DNA of 64,000 bases, taken from CBDCYS01 sp965226245. GTDB lineage: Bacteria; Acidobacteriota; Terriglobia; Bryobacterales; UBA6623. Below, piece after piece: positions 9,029-17,888 of the stretch. The first letter of the stretch is position 1; each line of letters begins with the position of its first letter. Both the position numbers and the translations under genes were made by a program. The DNA is taken from positions 6,324,001-6,388,000 of the forward strand of contig CBDDCL010000015.1 of NCBI GenBank assembly GCA_965226245.1, read 5' to 3'. The notes beneath the pieces are model-generated. The model did no database searches and was not told where the DNA came from. It was given only the letters and a program-made list of their open reading frames with translations.

Positions 9029-9682
9029 ATGACGAGTCACCACCGACGAGCACTTCGGATCGGCACGCCCCTCGCAGGCGCGCTACTCTTCCTCACATAC
9101 GCCATGACTGCCACAGCACAAGACCGGATGCCCCCGATTCCCGAGGGCGAGATGACCGACGAACAGAAAGCGGCCGTTGAAGAGTTCAAAGCGGCTCGCA
9201 ACACGACCCGCTTCGGCGGGCCGTTCGTGCCGCTTCTCAGAAGCCCGGAGATGCTGAGCCGGGCGCGCAACGTCGGCGATTACGTGCGCTTCAACAGCGT
9301 CCTCCCGCCGCGCCTGAGCGAGTTCGTCATCTTGATCACGGCGCGCCACTGGACACAGAACTACGAGTGGGCCGCGCATGCCCCGATCGCCGAGCGCGAA
9401 GGACTCAAGCCGACGATCATCGAGGCGATTGCCGACGGGCGGCGTCCCGAGGGCATGGCTGACGATGAGTCGGCCGTGTACGACTTCTGTATGGAGCTGC
9501 TGCGGACCCACGGGGTGAGCGACCCGACCTACGCGCGACTGGTGTCGCAGTTCGACGAGAAGGGCGTCATCGACACGATCGGCATCATGGGGTACTACCA
9601 GCTACTGGCGATGGTGATGAACACGGCGCGGACGCCGCTGCGCGACGGCATCGAGCCGGGGCTGCGACCGTTCCCGCGGTAG
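9029..9682 (+). CDS. Secreted carboxymuconolactone decarboxylase-like protein
   Basis: 217 aa. Signal peptide (IGTPLAGALLFLTYAMTATAQ), then an AhpD/CMD-type helical domain: SVLPPRLSEFVILITARHW, NYEWAAHAPIAEREGL and GVIDTIGIMGYYQLLAMVMN. The redox CxxC of AhpD is absent, as in many CMD proteins. The ATG chosen has AAAGGA just upstream; the longer frame begins in kinase debris. It converges with a PQQ dehydrogenase, which suggests shared work on an oxidised organic substrate outside the cytoplasm; that is inference. Confidence 0.8.
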   Translation: MTSHHRRALRIGTPLAGALLFLTYAMTATAQDRMPPIPEGEMTDEQKAAVEEFKAARNTTRFGGPFVPLLRSPEMLSRARNVGDYVRFNSVLPPRLSEFVILITARHWTQNYEWAAHAPIAEREGLKPTIIEAIADGRRPEGMADDESAVYDFCMELLRTHGVSDPTYARLVSQFDEKGVIDTIGIMGYYQLLAMVMNTARTPLRDGIEPGLRPFPR

Positions 9683-9819
9683 AACCGCGAGCCAGCGTCC
9701 GCGTGAGCCCTCCGCAGCCGCAGGCGGGTGGCCCTGCCCTGATCCCACGACCCCGCCTGCTTGCGTGTGAGCCCAGCCTCAAGCCCCTAGCCTCCAGCCT
9801 CTGGCGCCAAGGCGCGTCT
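9683..9819. other. Convergent intergenic spacer
   Basis: GC-rich, repeated 'AGCCT/GCCTC' blocks (TGAGCCCAGCCTCAAGCC). No gene or clear terminator hairpin seen. Confidence 0.4.
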
Positions 9820-11802
9820 CTACCGCGGCAAGGTCAACGCCACCAGCGACCCGGGATGGCGGTCAGGCCCGCCGCCAATCGGCAGGATGATGTACTGCCG
9901 GCCCTGGTGCATGTAGCTCATCGGAATGCTGTTCGCCGGCGCCGGGAGGCCGACCGTCCCGAGCCGCGCGCCGCTCTGCTTGTTGACGGCGTGAAGCACC
10001 GGCCTGGCGCCGCGGCCTTCGCTATACATGAGCAGCGACTTCGTCACGATGGAAAGCGCCTGACCTGTTTGACCGGTGTTGGGGAGATCGACCCCCTCTA
10101 ATGCCGGGTGGTTCTTGATCCAGTCGGGCGTGTCGCCGTTCGGAATCGTCCAGAGCGTGTCGCCGGTGTTCAGATCGATCGCCGTGATGCGGCCATACGG
10201 CGGCTTGAAGAGCGGCAGCCCTTGCGGGCCCTGCACCATGCCGTTGTCGGTCGCGTATTTCGTGATCGTGCGCCCGATCGGGTTGGGGTCGACCAAGTCG
10301 GCCTCCTCGCCTGGCGTCAGGATCGGCGCCGCGCATCGCGTCTGCGAGGCGACGTAGAGGATGCCGGTTTCCGGGTCGGCCGACGTGCCGCCGGTGATGT
10401 TCGTGCCGCCGCCCGGACCCGGGCAATGGAGGGCGCCCCGCTTCCCAAGCTCGTTGTCAGGATGCAGCGGCGGCATGAACATCGATCCGTACTCGTAGCG
10501 GCTGAGGATGTCGAGCGCGTGCTGCCGCAGCTCGGGCGTGAAATCGATCAGGTCGTCCTCGGTGACGTTCTGCAAGTCGTAGCCGGCCGGCCTGGTCGGG
10601 AACGGCTGTGTCGGCGAGTACCACTCGCCCGGGACACGCCCGCGCGGGACCGCCCGCTCCTCGATCGGCCAGACCGGCTCGCCGGTCTCCCGGTTGAAGA
10701 CGTAGGCGAACGCCTGTTTCGTCGTCTGAACGAGGATCGGAACGTTCTGTCCGTCGACCGTCACGTCGAGCAGGTTCGGAGCGGTCGGGTTGTCGCGGTT
10801 CCAGATGTCGTGATGCACCGTCTGGAAGTGCCATTCTCGTTTGCCCGTCCGCGCATCGAGCGCCAGGATGCTCGTCGCAAACAAGTTGGCGCCCGGATGG
10901 AAGCCGCCCCAATAATCGTTGGTCGGCGGATCCGTCACCACGTAGACGAGCCCGCGTTCCGAGTCGGCCGACATCGGCGCCCACGCCGAAACATTCCCGG
11001 TCCACTTCCAGGCATCGTTCTCCCAGGTGTCGAAGCCGAACTCGCTCTCCGACTGCGGAATCACGTTGAACTTCCAGAGGTGCTCTCCACTCCCGGCATC
11101 GTACGCGAGGATGTGACCCGGCACGTTCTCATCGCGTGTCTGCCGGTAGCCCTGCTCGTGCGAGTTGCCGACGACCACGACGCCGTTGACGACGATCGGC
11201 GGCGACGAGTTCGTGATGTAGCCAACGCTCGAAGGCAGGCCGTCGGTCGGGTGATACTCGTACCCGAGGTCGGCGAGCAGGTCAACCGTGCCGTTGTCGC
11301 CGAAGTCTTCGATGGGATACCCGGTGTCGGGGTCGAGGGCGTGGAGAAAGAAGCCGGGGGTGACGACGTAGATGCGGCCCTGACCTTTCACCCGCGTGTA
11401 GGAGACACCCTTCCCGTAGTTCTTGCGCATCGAGTCCGCCCACCGCTTGGTGTGCGGCTCGCGGAAGGTCCAGAGCGTCTCGCCGGTCGCGGGGTCCATC
11501 GCCACGACGGTCCGCCGGTAGCCGGCCACGCCAAAGAGCTTGCCTTCGGCGTAGATCGGCGTGGAGCGCATGATGGGATCGACCTTCGGCCCGAAGTTGT
11601 CGCCGCGCCAGATCCAGGCCACCTCGAGATCCTCGAAGTTGCCGGCGTCGATCTGGTCGAACGGGGCATACCGGGTGCTCCGCTCGTCGGCGCCCCAGTG
11701 GGTCCAGCCGCCGTCTTGCGCCGGCACGGCCGTCGCTCCCACGACCAGCGCCACCGCAACCACTCCAAGACCTAACGTCCGTCCGCCTCGCCATACTGTC
11801 AT
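9820..11802 (-). CDS. Secreted PQQ-dependent dehydrogenase (quinoprotein, glucose dehydrogenase-like)
   Basis: 660 aa. Signal peptide to about residue 28 (VVAVALVVGATAVPAQ), then the eight-bladed quinoprotein propeller: WTHWGADERSTRYAPFDQI near the N-terminus and repeated W-docking motifs (GETLWTFREP, GKREWHFQTVHHDIWN, GDTLWTIPNGD). It lacks both the N-terminal five-helix membrane domain of Gcd and a C-terminal haem domain, so it would be a soluble periplasmic enzyme passing electrons to a separate acceptor. No pqq synthesis genes are in the window. Substrate (sugar or alcohol) not determinable. Confidence 0.88.
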   Translation of the reverse strand: MTVWRGGRTLGLGVVAVALVVGATAVPAQDGGWTHWGADERSTRYAPFDQIDAGNFEDLEVAWIWRGDNFGPKVDPIMRSTPIYAEGKLFGVAGYRRTVVAMDPATGETLWTFREPHTKRWADSMRKNYGKGVSYTRVKGQGRIYVVTPGFFLHALDPDTGYPIEDFGDNGTVDLLADLGYEYHPTDGLPSSVGYITNSSPPIVVNGVVVVGNSHEQGYRQTRDENVPGHILAYDAGSGEHLWKFNVIPQSESEFGFDTWENDAWKWTGNVSAWAPMSADSERGLVYVVTDPPTNDYWGGFHPGANLFATSILALDARTGKREWHFQTVHHDIWNRDNPTAPNLLDVTVDGQNVPILVQTTKQAFAYVFNRETGEPVWPIEERAVPRGRVPGEWYSPTQPFPTRPAGYDLQNVTEDDLIDFTPELRQHALDILSRYEYGSMFMPPLHPDNELGKRGALHCPGPGGGTNITGGTSADPETGILYVASQTRCAAPILTPGEEADLVDPNPIGRTITKYATDNGMVQGPQGLPLFKPPYGRITAIDLNTGDTLWTIPNGDTPDWIKNHPALEGVDLPNTGQTGQALSIVTKSLLMYSEGRGARPVLHAVNKQSGARLGTVGLPAPANSIPMSYMHQGRQYIILPIGGGPDRHPGSLVALTLPR

Positions 11803-11936
11803 AGTGTCGCTCTCCCTCTAAACGATGCCGATTCCAGCTATTATCTCTCATACGATGACCCCGTGAGCGAAGAACACCGCCTGAGCCCGAAAGGTCGGAA
11901 GACTGCTCGGCAACTATGATAAAACCGCCGCGGCGA
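11803..11936. other. Upstream region of the PQQ dehydrogenase
   Basis: Contains the minus-strand leader of the dehydrogenase; GAGGGAGAG lies just ahead of its start codon. No promoter I can assign with confidence. Confidence 0.4.
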
Positions 11937-12031
11937 TAGCCCGGTTCAGCGGGCTTGGTTGGTTATAGGCCGGTCCTTTTAGGGCCGGTTTGAAGGCTCG
12001 CCACGTCGTACGAGGCCGTTTCAACGGCCTT
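11937..12031 (+). repeat. Repeat family D, copy 1 (three hairpins)
   Basis: Three palindromes in order: AGCCCGGTTCAGCGGGCT, GGCCGGTCCTTTTAGGGCCG and AGGCCGTTTCAACGGCCT. The middle one is identical in copies 2 and 3; the outer two have changed with compensating bases, so stem pairing is kept. Non-coding. Confidence 0.8.
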
Positions 12032-12291
12032 TTCCCGTATGGCTTTAGCCTCGGACGAACCAAAGACAAAACTTCAGGCGGCCAAGCACTCGCGGGCTGG
12101 CTCTATGCAGCCGCCGATTCTCCCATATTTATGTCGCACACCCCCCATGATGACGGTGCTGGACGATGCGGCGGTAGTTGGGGTATCATTGGCGATCCGG
12201 CGGACATCGCAACCCAGTCCGCGGCAATCGGTCCGTAATGGCGCTCCGCGCCGCGTGGATGTCCACGACGGGCTGCCCGAGGAGGACCCTT

Positions 12292-13320
12292 ATGTTCAAG
12301 ACGACATATCCGAAATTCCTGCTCGCTTGCGCGGGCGCTCTCATTCTCGTCGTGTCCGGGATACCGCTGGCGCAATCCGGCCCCAACGCCATGAACAACC
12401 CCTACCGCATGCTCGAGAACTGGGGCACGCTGCCCGAGGGCGTCAAGTGGGGGTCGACGATCGGGATCATCCCCGACGGCAAGGGCGGCGTCTGGATCCA
12501 TCACCGCTCGGACCCTCCGATCATCAAGCTGGACAGCTCGGGCAAGGTCACCAAGACCTTCGGCGAGGGGATGTTCGTCCAGGCGCACGGGTTCTGCATG
12601 GACCAGGACGGCAACCTCTGGGCAGGTGACAGCGGGCCGTTCGGCGACGATCCCTCAAAAGCGGGCCGGGGGTATCAGTTCTTCAAGTTCAGTCCGGATG
12701 GCAAGGTGTTGCTGACGCTGGGCAAGGCGGGCGTGTCGAAAGCCGGGCCAGACACCTTCATCGCGCCAACCGCCTGCGCTGTCGCCCCCAACGGCGACAT
12801 CATCATCGCCGATGGGCATTTCCCGCGCCCATCGACCAGCCAGCAGGACGGTGACCGGATTGTCCGGTTCACAAAGGACGGGAAGTACGTCAGCGCGTGG
12901 GGTCGGAAGGGGTCAGGACCGGGTGAGTTCGACGGGCCCCACGCGCTGGCCTTCGATTCGCAAGGCCGGCTATTCGTGGCCGACCGCTCCAACAGCCGAA
13001 TCCAGATCTTCGACCAGCAAATGCGTTTCGTGGACGACTGGAGACACTTCGGACGACCGAGCGGTGTGGCGATCACCTCGGACGATACGCTCTACGTGGC
13101 CGACTCGGAATCCAGCAAAAAGATCGCCGGCGTCGTCCGCAACCCGGGGTGGAAGAACGGGATCCGGATCGGCAGCGCCAAAGACGGCTCACTCTGGGCC
13201 TTCATCGATGGCACCGACCCCGAAGGTCTGGGCGTAGATGATATGGGCAACGTGTTTGCCGGGCTGACACGAGCCCGGCGTCTCAGTCCCCCGCTCCTGC
13301 AGAAGTGGGTGAAGAAGTAG
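12292..13320 (+). CDS. Secreted NHL-repeat (six-bladed propeller) protein
   Basis: 342 aa. Signal peptide FLLACAGALILVVSGIPLAQ, then NHL-type repeats: PTACAVAPNGDIIIADGH, GPHALAFDSQGRLFVADRSN and RPSGVAITSDDTLYVADSES. This set resembles the peptidyl-alpha-hydroxyglycine lyase-like group of secreted propellers; enzyme activity is not shown. AGGAGGA lies 6 nt before this ATG, so the longer in-frame start 38 codons upstream is rejected. Divergent from the PQQ dehydrogenase across a D repeat. Confidence 0.85.
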   Translation: MFKTTYPKFLLACAGALILVVSGIPLAQSGPNAMNNPYRMLENWGTLPEGVKWGSTIGIIPDGKGGVWIHHRSDPPIIKLDSSGKVTKTFGEGMFVQAHGFCMDQDGNLWAGDSGPFGDDPSKAGRGYQFFKFSPDGKVLLTLGKAGVSKAGPDTFIAPTACAVAPNGDIIIADGHFPRPSTSQQDGDRIVRFTKDGKYVSAWGRKGSGPGEFDGPHALAFDSQGRLFVADRSNSRIQIFDQQMRFVDDWRHFGRPSGVAITSDDTLYVADSESSKKIAGVVRNPGWKNGIRIGSAKDGSLWAFIDGTDPEGLGVDDMGNVFAGLTRARRLSPPLLQKWVKK

Positions 13321-13515
13321 GGTCTCCTCGGCTGCCGGCGGTGCGCGTCTTCGCCAGCTCGGACCACTACTCGGCGCACATCTCCTACGCGATGGTCTAT
13401 ACGCCCGATAAGAGCCGCGAGTCGATCGATGACTCGATTCGCAGTCGCAGAACCTACGGCGCCACGGACAACATCGTGCTTGACTTCCGTCTCGGAGAAG
13501 CGCTGATGGGCGAAG
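13321..13515 (+). pseudogene. Fragment resembling the C-terminus of a PHP/DUF3604-like protein
   Basis: In the frame just past the NHL stop the translation reads VFASSDHYSAHISYAMVYTP, SRESIDDSIRSRRTYGATDN, then IVLDFRLGEALMGEEL. The 'ASSDH...Y..VY....R..I.D.IR.RRTYGATDN' pattern is characteristic of a metal-dependent PHP-type family C-terminus. No N-terminal part or start codon exists here, so it is a remnant. The family name is from memory and moderately sure. Confidence 0.5.
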
Positions 13516-13697
13516 AATTGCGCGCCCAGAAACCGCAAACGATTCGTACAACCCTCTGCGTTTCGCGCCAACTAACCGCTGCCTGAGGCTTCAGTAGCTT
13601 CTCGAAGGGCAAAGGGCGGCCATACCTGCTCGATAGGCTTGACCTCGCCGCGCAACGGCCTGGCGCCAGGACGCGTCATCTGGACCGAAGGCGTTCT

Positions 13698-13904
13698 CTA
13701 ATAGGCGCTTGGTTTCGTGATCGACTGTACCCTCGCCGTTAATGGTTCATCCGGTTCCCTGCACGCTTCCACAATCTCGTAATCTTCAGAAGGTGTGGCC
13801 TCGCCGGTAATGCAGGTGAAGCATGCAAGGCCCGCTTCAGCAGAACCGACGACCCAAATGGCTTGACCGCATTCGCAGCGCTCGCCGTTCCTGATTGCCT
13901 TCAA
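13698..13904 (-). CDS. Small zinc-ribbon-like hypothetical protein
   Basis: 68 aa from a TTG start. C10-x-C12 and C28-x2-C31 (RCECGQAIWVV, ACFTCITGE) form a likely zinc-binding pair set. An open frame continues about 17 codons upstream without ATG or GTG (KRDELVARIEHG), so the gene may have lost its start and could be decaying. Function unknown. Confidence 0.45.
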   Translation of the reverse strand: MKAIRNGERCECGQAIWVVGSAEAGLACFTCITGEATPSEDYEIVEACREPDEPLTARVQSITKPSAY

Positions 13905-14049
13905 GCCGTGCTCGATTCGTGCAACCAGCTCATCCCGCTTGGCGCCAGGTTTGCCTTAAGATGAAGTTCCACGTATCTTTCAAGTTGGATGGGCACGAAA
14001 CTCATTTCTTCCACATCCTATCATTTGCATAATTTGTGTTTCGGAGTCG
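13905..14049. other. Intergenic, no feature seen
   Basis: Moderately A/T-rich spacer between the small zinc-ribbon gene and the transposase remnant. Confidence 0.4.
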
Positions 14050-14301
14050 TCAGGAAATAACATTTCCATACTGAGGGCTTCTCGGAAGGATGCTGTAGTT
14101 CCAGTCTCCATGAAATTCCTCTCGTCGCAGTTGCACCTCAGCCATCTGTTTGTCAGAAATCTTGATTCCTTTGGGATACAGATTCCTCTCCAGTCGGCTC
14201 TCCACTCGCAGGCCGTTGTTGGTCGTCGTGGCGGAGATCAGGTTGATGATGACCTCGTGATTCACAAGACCAGAGCTGTCCCGGGCCACAGCCCAAGGAC
14301 T
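14050..14301 (-). pseudogene. C-terminal remnant of an ISAzo13-family transposase
   Basis: About 75 residues: GLVNHEVIINLISATTTNNG, LYPKGIKISDKQMAEVQL, then REEFHGDWNYSILP. The 'HEV..NLI.ATTT..GL.V', 'YP.G.KISD.QMA' and 'FHG.WNY.I.P' elements are the C-terminal end of ISAzo13 (Rhodopirellula-type) DDE transposases. The catalytic core is missing. It stops where the 473-aa protein ends. Confidence 0.75.
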
Positions 14302-15722
14302 CACTGTGCATATCCCAGGTCCTCGTCGCGGTATGTCAGCACAGGACGGCCAACTGTTTTGCTCGCTGCCTCAACCTCATCAAAATCGCTCTTGACGAAG
14401 GTCTTTCCCGGCGGCGGCATATACCCAAAGGTCTTAACGGATCTCCTCAGCGCCCGCTCAGTGGGATGAAAGCCCGCGGGGAGAGTTCGGAAATGTGGGC
14501 GCACCACGAACTTTCTGTCAAATCCATGTCCTGCAGATCCTGATCGTCCACCCGAACCATGGAAGCTCAGGCCCGTGGTTATGCTCCAAAAGCCATGCAA
14601 GGCAATGAACTCCTGAATTGCGCCAAGTGTCGGTCGGAAACCTTGCGATTCCAAGGTCTTGCCCGTGGTCAAGGTCGCATTAGGTTCCAACATTTGGTCT
14701 ACGACAATTTTGACACCCAAGCCCAGCATTTCAATCCACAGGCGGGCACGAACCTTAGGATATTCCGGCAGCGGGAAAAACTGCACGGAACGGTATCCAT
14801 TGTCGCGCAGCGCCTTGACGTCTATCCGCAGCACATCTCTTCCGTTCGGCCGCAATCCATACTTGGCATCCGATTCAATGTCTTGCCACATGCCGGCAGC
14901 CAGACTCCGAAAGTCCTCTTGACGGGCCTGGAACCACGACACCAAGCTGATCAGCGCTTCCTGCTGGGGTTGAAACCGGCGTTGTCTCTCCCGGTAAAGG
15001 CGATTGCAGACCGAAACACAGTCGTCCGGCGCTGGAATCCGATTCTCGTGGGGATGAGTGGGATCATCCGTGAACATAAGGAGCTTGTCCGCCACCCTCT
15101 TCGCACCCCTTTCGCCCGAGGCCCAGCTAAAGTCGTACGAGGAAACAGGGACAAACCTCGCCGCAATTCCAAAAAAAAACCAGAAACTAAGCAGCTTCCT
15201 GAAAGTCTCAGAGGCAGCCTCTCTCCCTTCGCGAACGCCCTCAACGAGCAGCGGCCAGCTCAGCAGGTCGCCCTGCCTCACGATGAGCATCGCCAAAATA
15301 ATCAGCGGTTCCTCAATGAAGTCGTATATCAAGGGAGCATGTGAAAATGTGGAATCCAGAACGAGGTCGTAGACGCGAACTGCGTGCGAAATATCTCCAG
15401 GAGCTGAGCTGAGTGGAAGGATCAACACACTGGGGTCCGCCGATCCTGCGCGCCAGGTTGCGAGTCCACATTGCACGAAGTCCGTGAAGCGCCGTGGACT
15501 CATACAGAGCGCCTGCTGCCGAATCCGCGGAAGGACTTTTTCGTGGCTCCACGAGTCCTCCGGTCGTTGGAGTTGAAACTTAACAAAAGCCTGAAGGAAG
15601 TCAACTGCGTGCTCAGAACTTCCGAACAGATTCCTAAAAAACTTTGGCAGCTTGCGCCGCTGGAGGGATTCGAAGCACTGCTGTTGACGCTCTATCGTAA
15701 GGCTTAACGAGCTGGACCCCAT
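14301..15722 (-). CDS. Unrecognised 473-aa protein in an eroded region
   Basis: I do not recognise this protein. From ATG (MGSSSLSLTIERQQQCF) it is 473 aa, basic, without signal peptide. Visible blocks: a basic helical start (RRKLPKFFRNLFGSS), a hydrophobic segment near residues 150-165 (FIEEPLIILAMLIV), a second one with aromatic residues (LLSFWFFFGIAARFVPVSSY), a Glu/Gln/Arg-rich helix (YRERQRRFQPQQEALISL) and a Gly/Ser loop (FHGSGGRSGSAGHG). A frame extension 54 codons upstream has no good start. Next to an ISAzo13 remnant, lower in GC than the neighbouring propeller genes, so possibly acquired. Confidence 0.6.
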   Translation of the reverse strand: MGSSSLSLTIERQQQCFESLQRRKLPKFFRNLFGSSEHAVDFLQAFVKFQLQRPEDSWSHEKVLPRIRQQALCMSPRRFTDFVQCGLATWRAGSADPSVLILPLSSAPGDISHAVRVYDLVLDSTFSHAPLIYDFIEEPLIILAMLIVRQGDLLSWPLLVEGVREGREAASETFRKLLSFWFFFGIAARFVPVSSYDFSWASGERGAKRVADKLLMFTDDPTHPHENRIPAPDDCVSVCNRLYRERQRRFQPQQEALISLVSWFQARQEDFRSLAAGMWQDIESDAKYGLRPNGRDVLRIDVKALRDNGYRSVQFFPLPEYPKVRARLWIEMLGLGVKIVVDQMLEPNATLTTGKTLESQGFRPTLGAIQEFIALHGFWSITTGLSFHGSGGRSGSAGHGFDRKFVVRPHFRTLPAGFHPTERALRRSVKTFGYMPPPGKTFVKSDFDEVEAASKTVGRPVLTYRDEDLGYAQ

Positions 15723-16131
15723 AATCTCATCGCTTGAATGGCTCGCAAGCCTCGTGCGAACGCCCTGACTTCGATGCCCAGTGGAACGGCGCAGCAGATG
15801 TTTGGGTGATCGAGCGAAGTGGACGCCTGCCCTGCGGATACCTGTCGGTAACAAGCCTTCCCACCGACAATGCCATTTTCTCACGTCCAGGTCCTTGAGC
15901 CGGCCCGGTTTCCGTCTGTTTCGGCTGCCGACCGAGGCCCCTGGGATCGACGATTGTTGGCGGGAAATAAATTTCTCGGTGGCTATGCGCGGACAGCCCG
16001 CATCCCGCCTTGGACGAGTCTTTCGGTGATCTAGCCGACCGAGATCGTTTGGTTTCGCCGATCATGACCTGCTGCCAGCCCGCGGGAGATTGCACCTGAA
16101 CCACCGTCGCTAAGGGCAGAATCGGGCTGTC
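15723..16131. other. Gene-poor region upstream of the 473-aa protein
   Basis: No convincing gene on either strand. Short open frames here have no recognisable motif and overlap the kinase fossil that follows. Confidence 0.5.
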
Positions 16132-16179
16132 GTGATCAACCGCACCATCAGCCACTACAAGATCCTCGATAAGGGTTGA
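16132..16179 (+). pseudogene. Fossil of a Ser/Thr kinase N-terminus
   Basis: GTG then I-N-R-T-I-S-H-Y-K-I-L-D-K-G and stop. The intact kinase of this window begins M-I-D-R-T-I-S-H-Y-K-I-L-T-K-V-G. The frame stops right before the glycine-rich loop. Confidence 0.7.
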
Positions 16180-16263
16180 TTTTTGATGCTTTGACCAGCT
16201 ACAAAATCGTCTACAGTGGCTTCTGCGCAAGCTGCAAATATCGCTGTAAGTTATTGAAAACAT

Positions 16264-16340
16264 TGGTGGGCGCGCCCAGACTCGAACTGGGGACCTCCTG
16301 CGTGTGAAGCAGGCGCTCTAACCAACTGAGCTACGCGCCC
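16264..16340 (-). tRNA. tRNA-Val (anticodon CAC)
   Basis: 77 nt with CCA encoded. Acceptor stem GGGCGCG/CGCGCCC, D-arm GCTCAGTTGGTTAGAGC, anticodon arm CCTGC-TTCACAC-GCAGG with CAC in the loop centre, T-arm CCCAG-TTCGAGT-CTGGG. All stems pair fully. Confidence 0.96.
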
Positions 16341-16565
16341 AACGGAGTGCTTCACTGATTCTAAACCACTTCTGAATTCTTGTTCCATCGGCGAATCGTT
16401 AAAACCGGCCGGGATTGTATCAAAACTGTATCAAACCCTGCTCCTCCCCTGCCCGACGGTTCAACCGCCGGTCCAAGATCGGAATCCACGAAGACCTCCA
16501 ATACCAGGGGAACACCGCCGTTTCCGAATTCCCTGGTTGCACGCATAAGGAACACTTGCCTGCGG

Positions 16566-17582
16566 TCAGATCGCGGATGCGGGGGCGCGCCGCAACACTT
16601 CCGACTCGACGCCCAGAGCTCTGCAGTCGGAGCTGACCATCTCGAAAACAAGTTCTTCAAAGGTTGACTTGTGGCGCCATTTCAACTGCTCGCGAGCCTT
16701 TGAGGGATCTCCCAGCAGCAAAGTGACTTCGGCCGGACGGTAGAGGCTCTGTTCGGTCACGACGTACTCACGATAGTCCAGGCCGATGCAGGCAAAAGCC
16801 AACTCCGCAAACTCGCGCACCGAATGTGTTTCTCCAGTGGCGATGACGTAATCATCGGGCGCGGCCTGCTGCAGCATCAACCACATCGCTTCCACGTATT
16901 CCTTGGCATGACCCCAGTCGCGCTTGGCGGTCAGGTTGCCCAGGTGCAAGCTGGTTGCCTTGCCGGCCACGATGCGAGCCACGCCCGAGGAGATCTTACG
17001 AGTGACAAACTCGAAGCCCCGCCGCGGCGATTCATGATTGAACAAAATGCCGCTGCTGACGTGCATGCCATACGCTTCACGGTAGTTGCGGCTCAGATCA
17101 TACCCGGCGACCTTGCTGATTCCGTAGGTCGAACGCGGATGGAAGCGGGTCGTTTCCTTCTGGGGCGCCTCATCGGCCTTGCCGAACTGTTCGCTCGAGC
17201 CCGCGAAATAGAATCGGCATTCCGGAGCTAGATTTCTCACAGCCGCCAGCAAGAAATGGGTTCCGTTGATGTTCGTGTTGAAGGTGGAAAATTCGTCGTC
17301 AAAGGAATAACTCACGAAGCTCTGCGCTGCCAGGTGATAGCACTCGTCCGGCCGCACCTTGTCGATGACGCGATGGATGCTGGCGTAGCTTTCGAGTGAG
17401 GCGGCGTGCAGAGACAGATCGTCTTGAATCGGCGCGATCCGCGAAAGACGATGCTCCGGATCTTCCAGCGCCACGCGCCGCACCAATCCGTGAACTTCGT
17501 ACCCCTTGGAAAGCAGCAGCTCCGCAAGATAGGATCCATCTTGTCCGGTGATGCCGGTAATCAATGCTTTTCGCTGGGACAT
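16566..17582 (-). CDS. gmd: GDP-mannose 4,6-dehydratase
   Basis: 338 aa, extended SDR. NAD(P)-binding ALITGITGQDGSYLAELLL, YHLAAQSFVSYSFDDE, catalytic Ser region FAGSSEQFG and Y-x3-K in TYGISKVAGYD, then LFNHESPRRGFEFVTRKI and LGNLTAKRDWGHAKEYVEAM, all typical of Gmd. It makes GDP-4-keto-6-deoxymannose for fucose/rhamnose-type surface sugars. The ATG is chosen because the Rossmann strand begins four residues later; the 25 residues of the longer frame are not conserved in type. No partner fcl/rmd in the window. Confidence 0.93.
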   Translation of the reverse strand: MSQRKALITGITGQDGSYLAELLLSKGYEVHGLVRRVALEDPEHRLSRIAPIQDDLSLHAASLESYASIHRVIDKVRPDECYHLAAQSFVSYSFDDEFSTFNTNINGTHFLLAAVRNLAPECRFYFAGSSEQFGKADEAPQKETTRFHPRSTYGISKVAGYDLSRNYREAYGMHVSSGILFNHESPRRGFEFVTRKISSGVARIVAGKATSLHLGNLTAKRDWGHAKEYVEAMWLMLQQAAPDDYVIATGETHSVREFAELAFACIGLDYREYVVTEQSLYRPAEVTLLLGDPSKAREQLKWRHKSTFEELVFEMVSSDCRALGVESEVLRRAPASAI

Positions 17583-17667
17583 GGTCAGCCCTTGCCTAAG
17601 ATCGTGAAGGCCAATTATAGCTGCCTGGGCCGGCCCTTTCATTTGAGAGCTCGGCATTTGAGAGCTC
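17583..17667. other. Leader of gmd and a 16-bp tandem duplication
   Basis: CATTTGAGAGCTCGG occurs twice in tandem directly before the kinase fragment that follows. Confidence 0.5.
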
Positions 17668-17718
17668 GGCGGGATGGGTGTCGTTTACAAGGCCGAACAC
17701 ACCAAACTCAATGGCGGT
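17668..17718 (+). pseudogene. Fossil of a kinase glycine-rich loop
   Basis: G-G-M-G-V-V-Y-K-A-E-H-T-K-L-N-G matches GGMGVVYKATDTKLE of the intact kinase, then the frame degenerates. About 17 codons only. Confidence 0.65.
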
Positions 17719-17888
17719 CAGCCGAGGGGCGGCGGGCAGCAGCTAAACGACAACAATCCATATCGGAGTCGTCGCCGTGGGACCTTTTTGCGCCACGGCA
17801 GGCGGCCAGAAAGTGGCGACGCCTTCTTCTATCGCGTGGCGACCGGTGTCTCGCTGGGGCTTATAATCGGAGTACATCGAGGTGTGAA

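Noticed and set aside
10108..11775. 555-codon plus-strand open frame
   Set aside because: It is the antisense of the PQQ dehydrogenase; arginine/valine-rich, no domain, typical shadow in GC-rich DNA.
14559..15344. 261-codon plus-strand frame opposite the 473-aa protein
   Set aside because: Composition is that of a shadow frame; the minus frame is longer and has a proper start.
15727..16263. 178-codon minus-strand frame
   Set aside because: No motif; it runs opposite the kinase fossil and up to the tRNA, with no conserved appearance.
17406..17888. Long plus-strand frame across gmd start and kinase fossil
   Set aside because: Antisense of gmd in its first half; only the last 70 codons from 17889 have a gene-like start.
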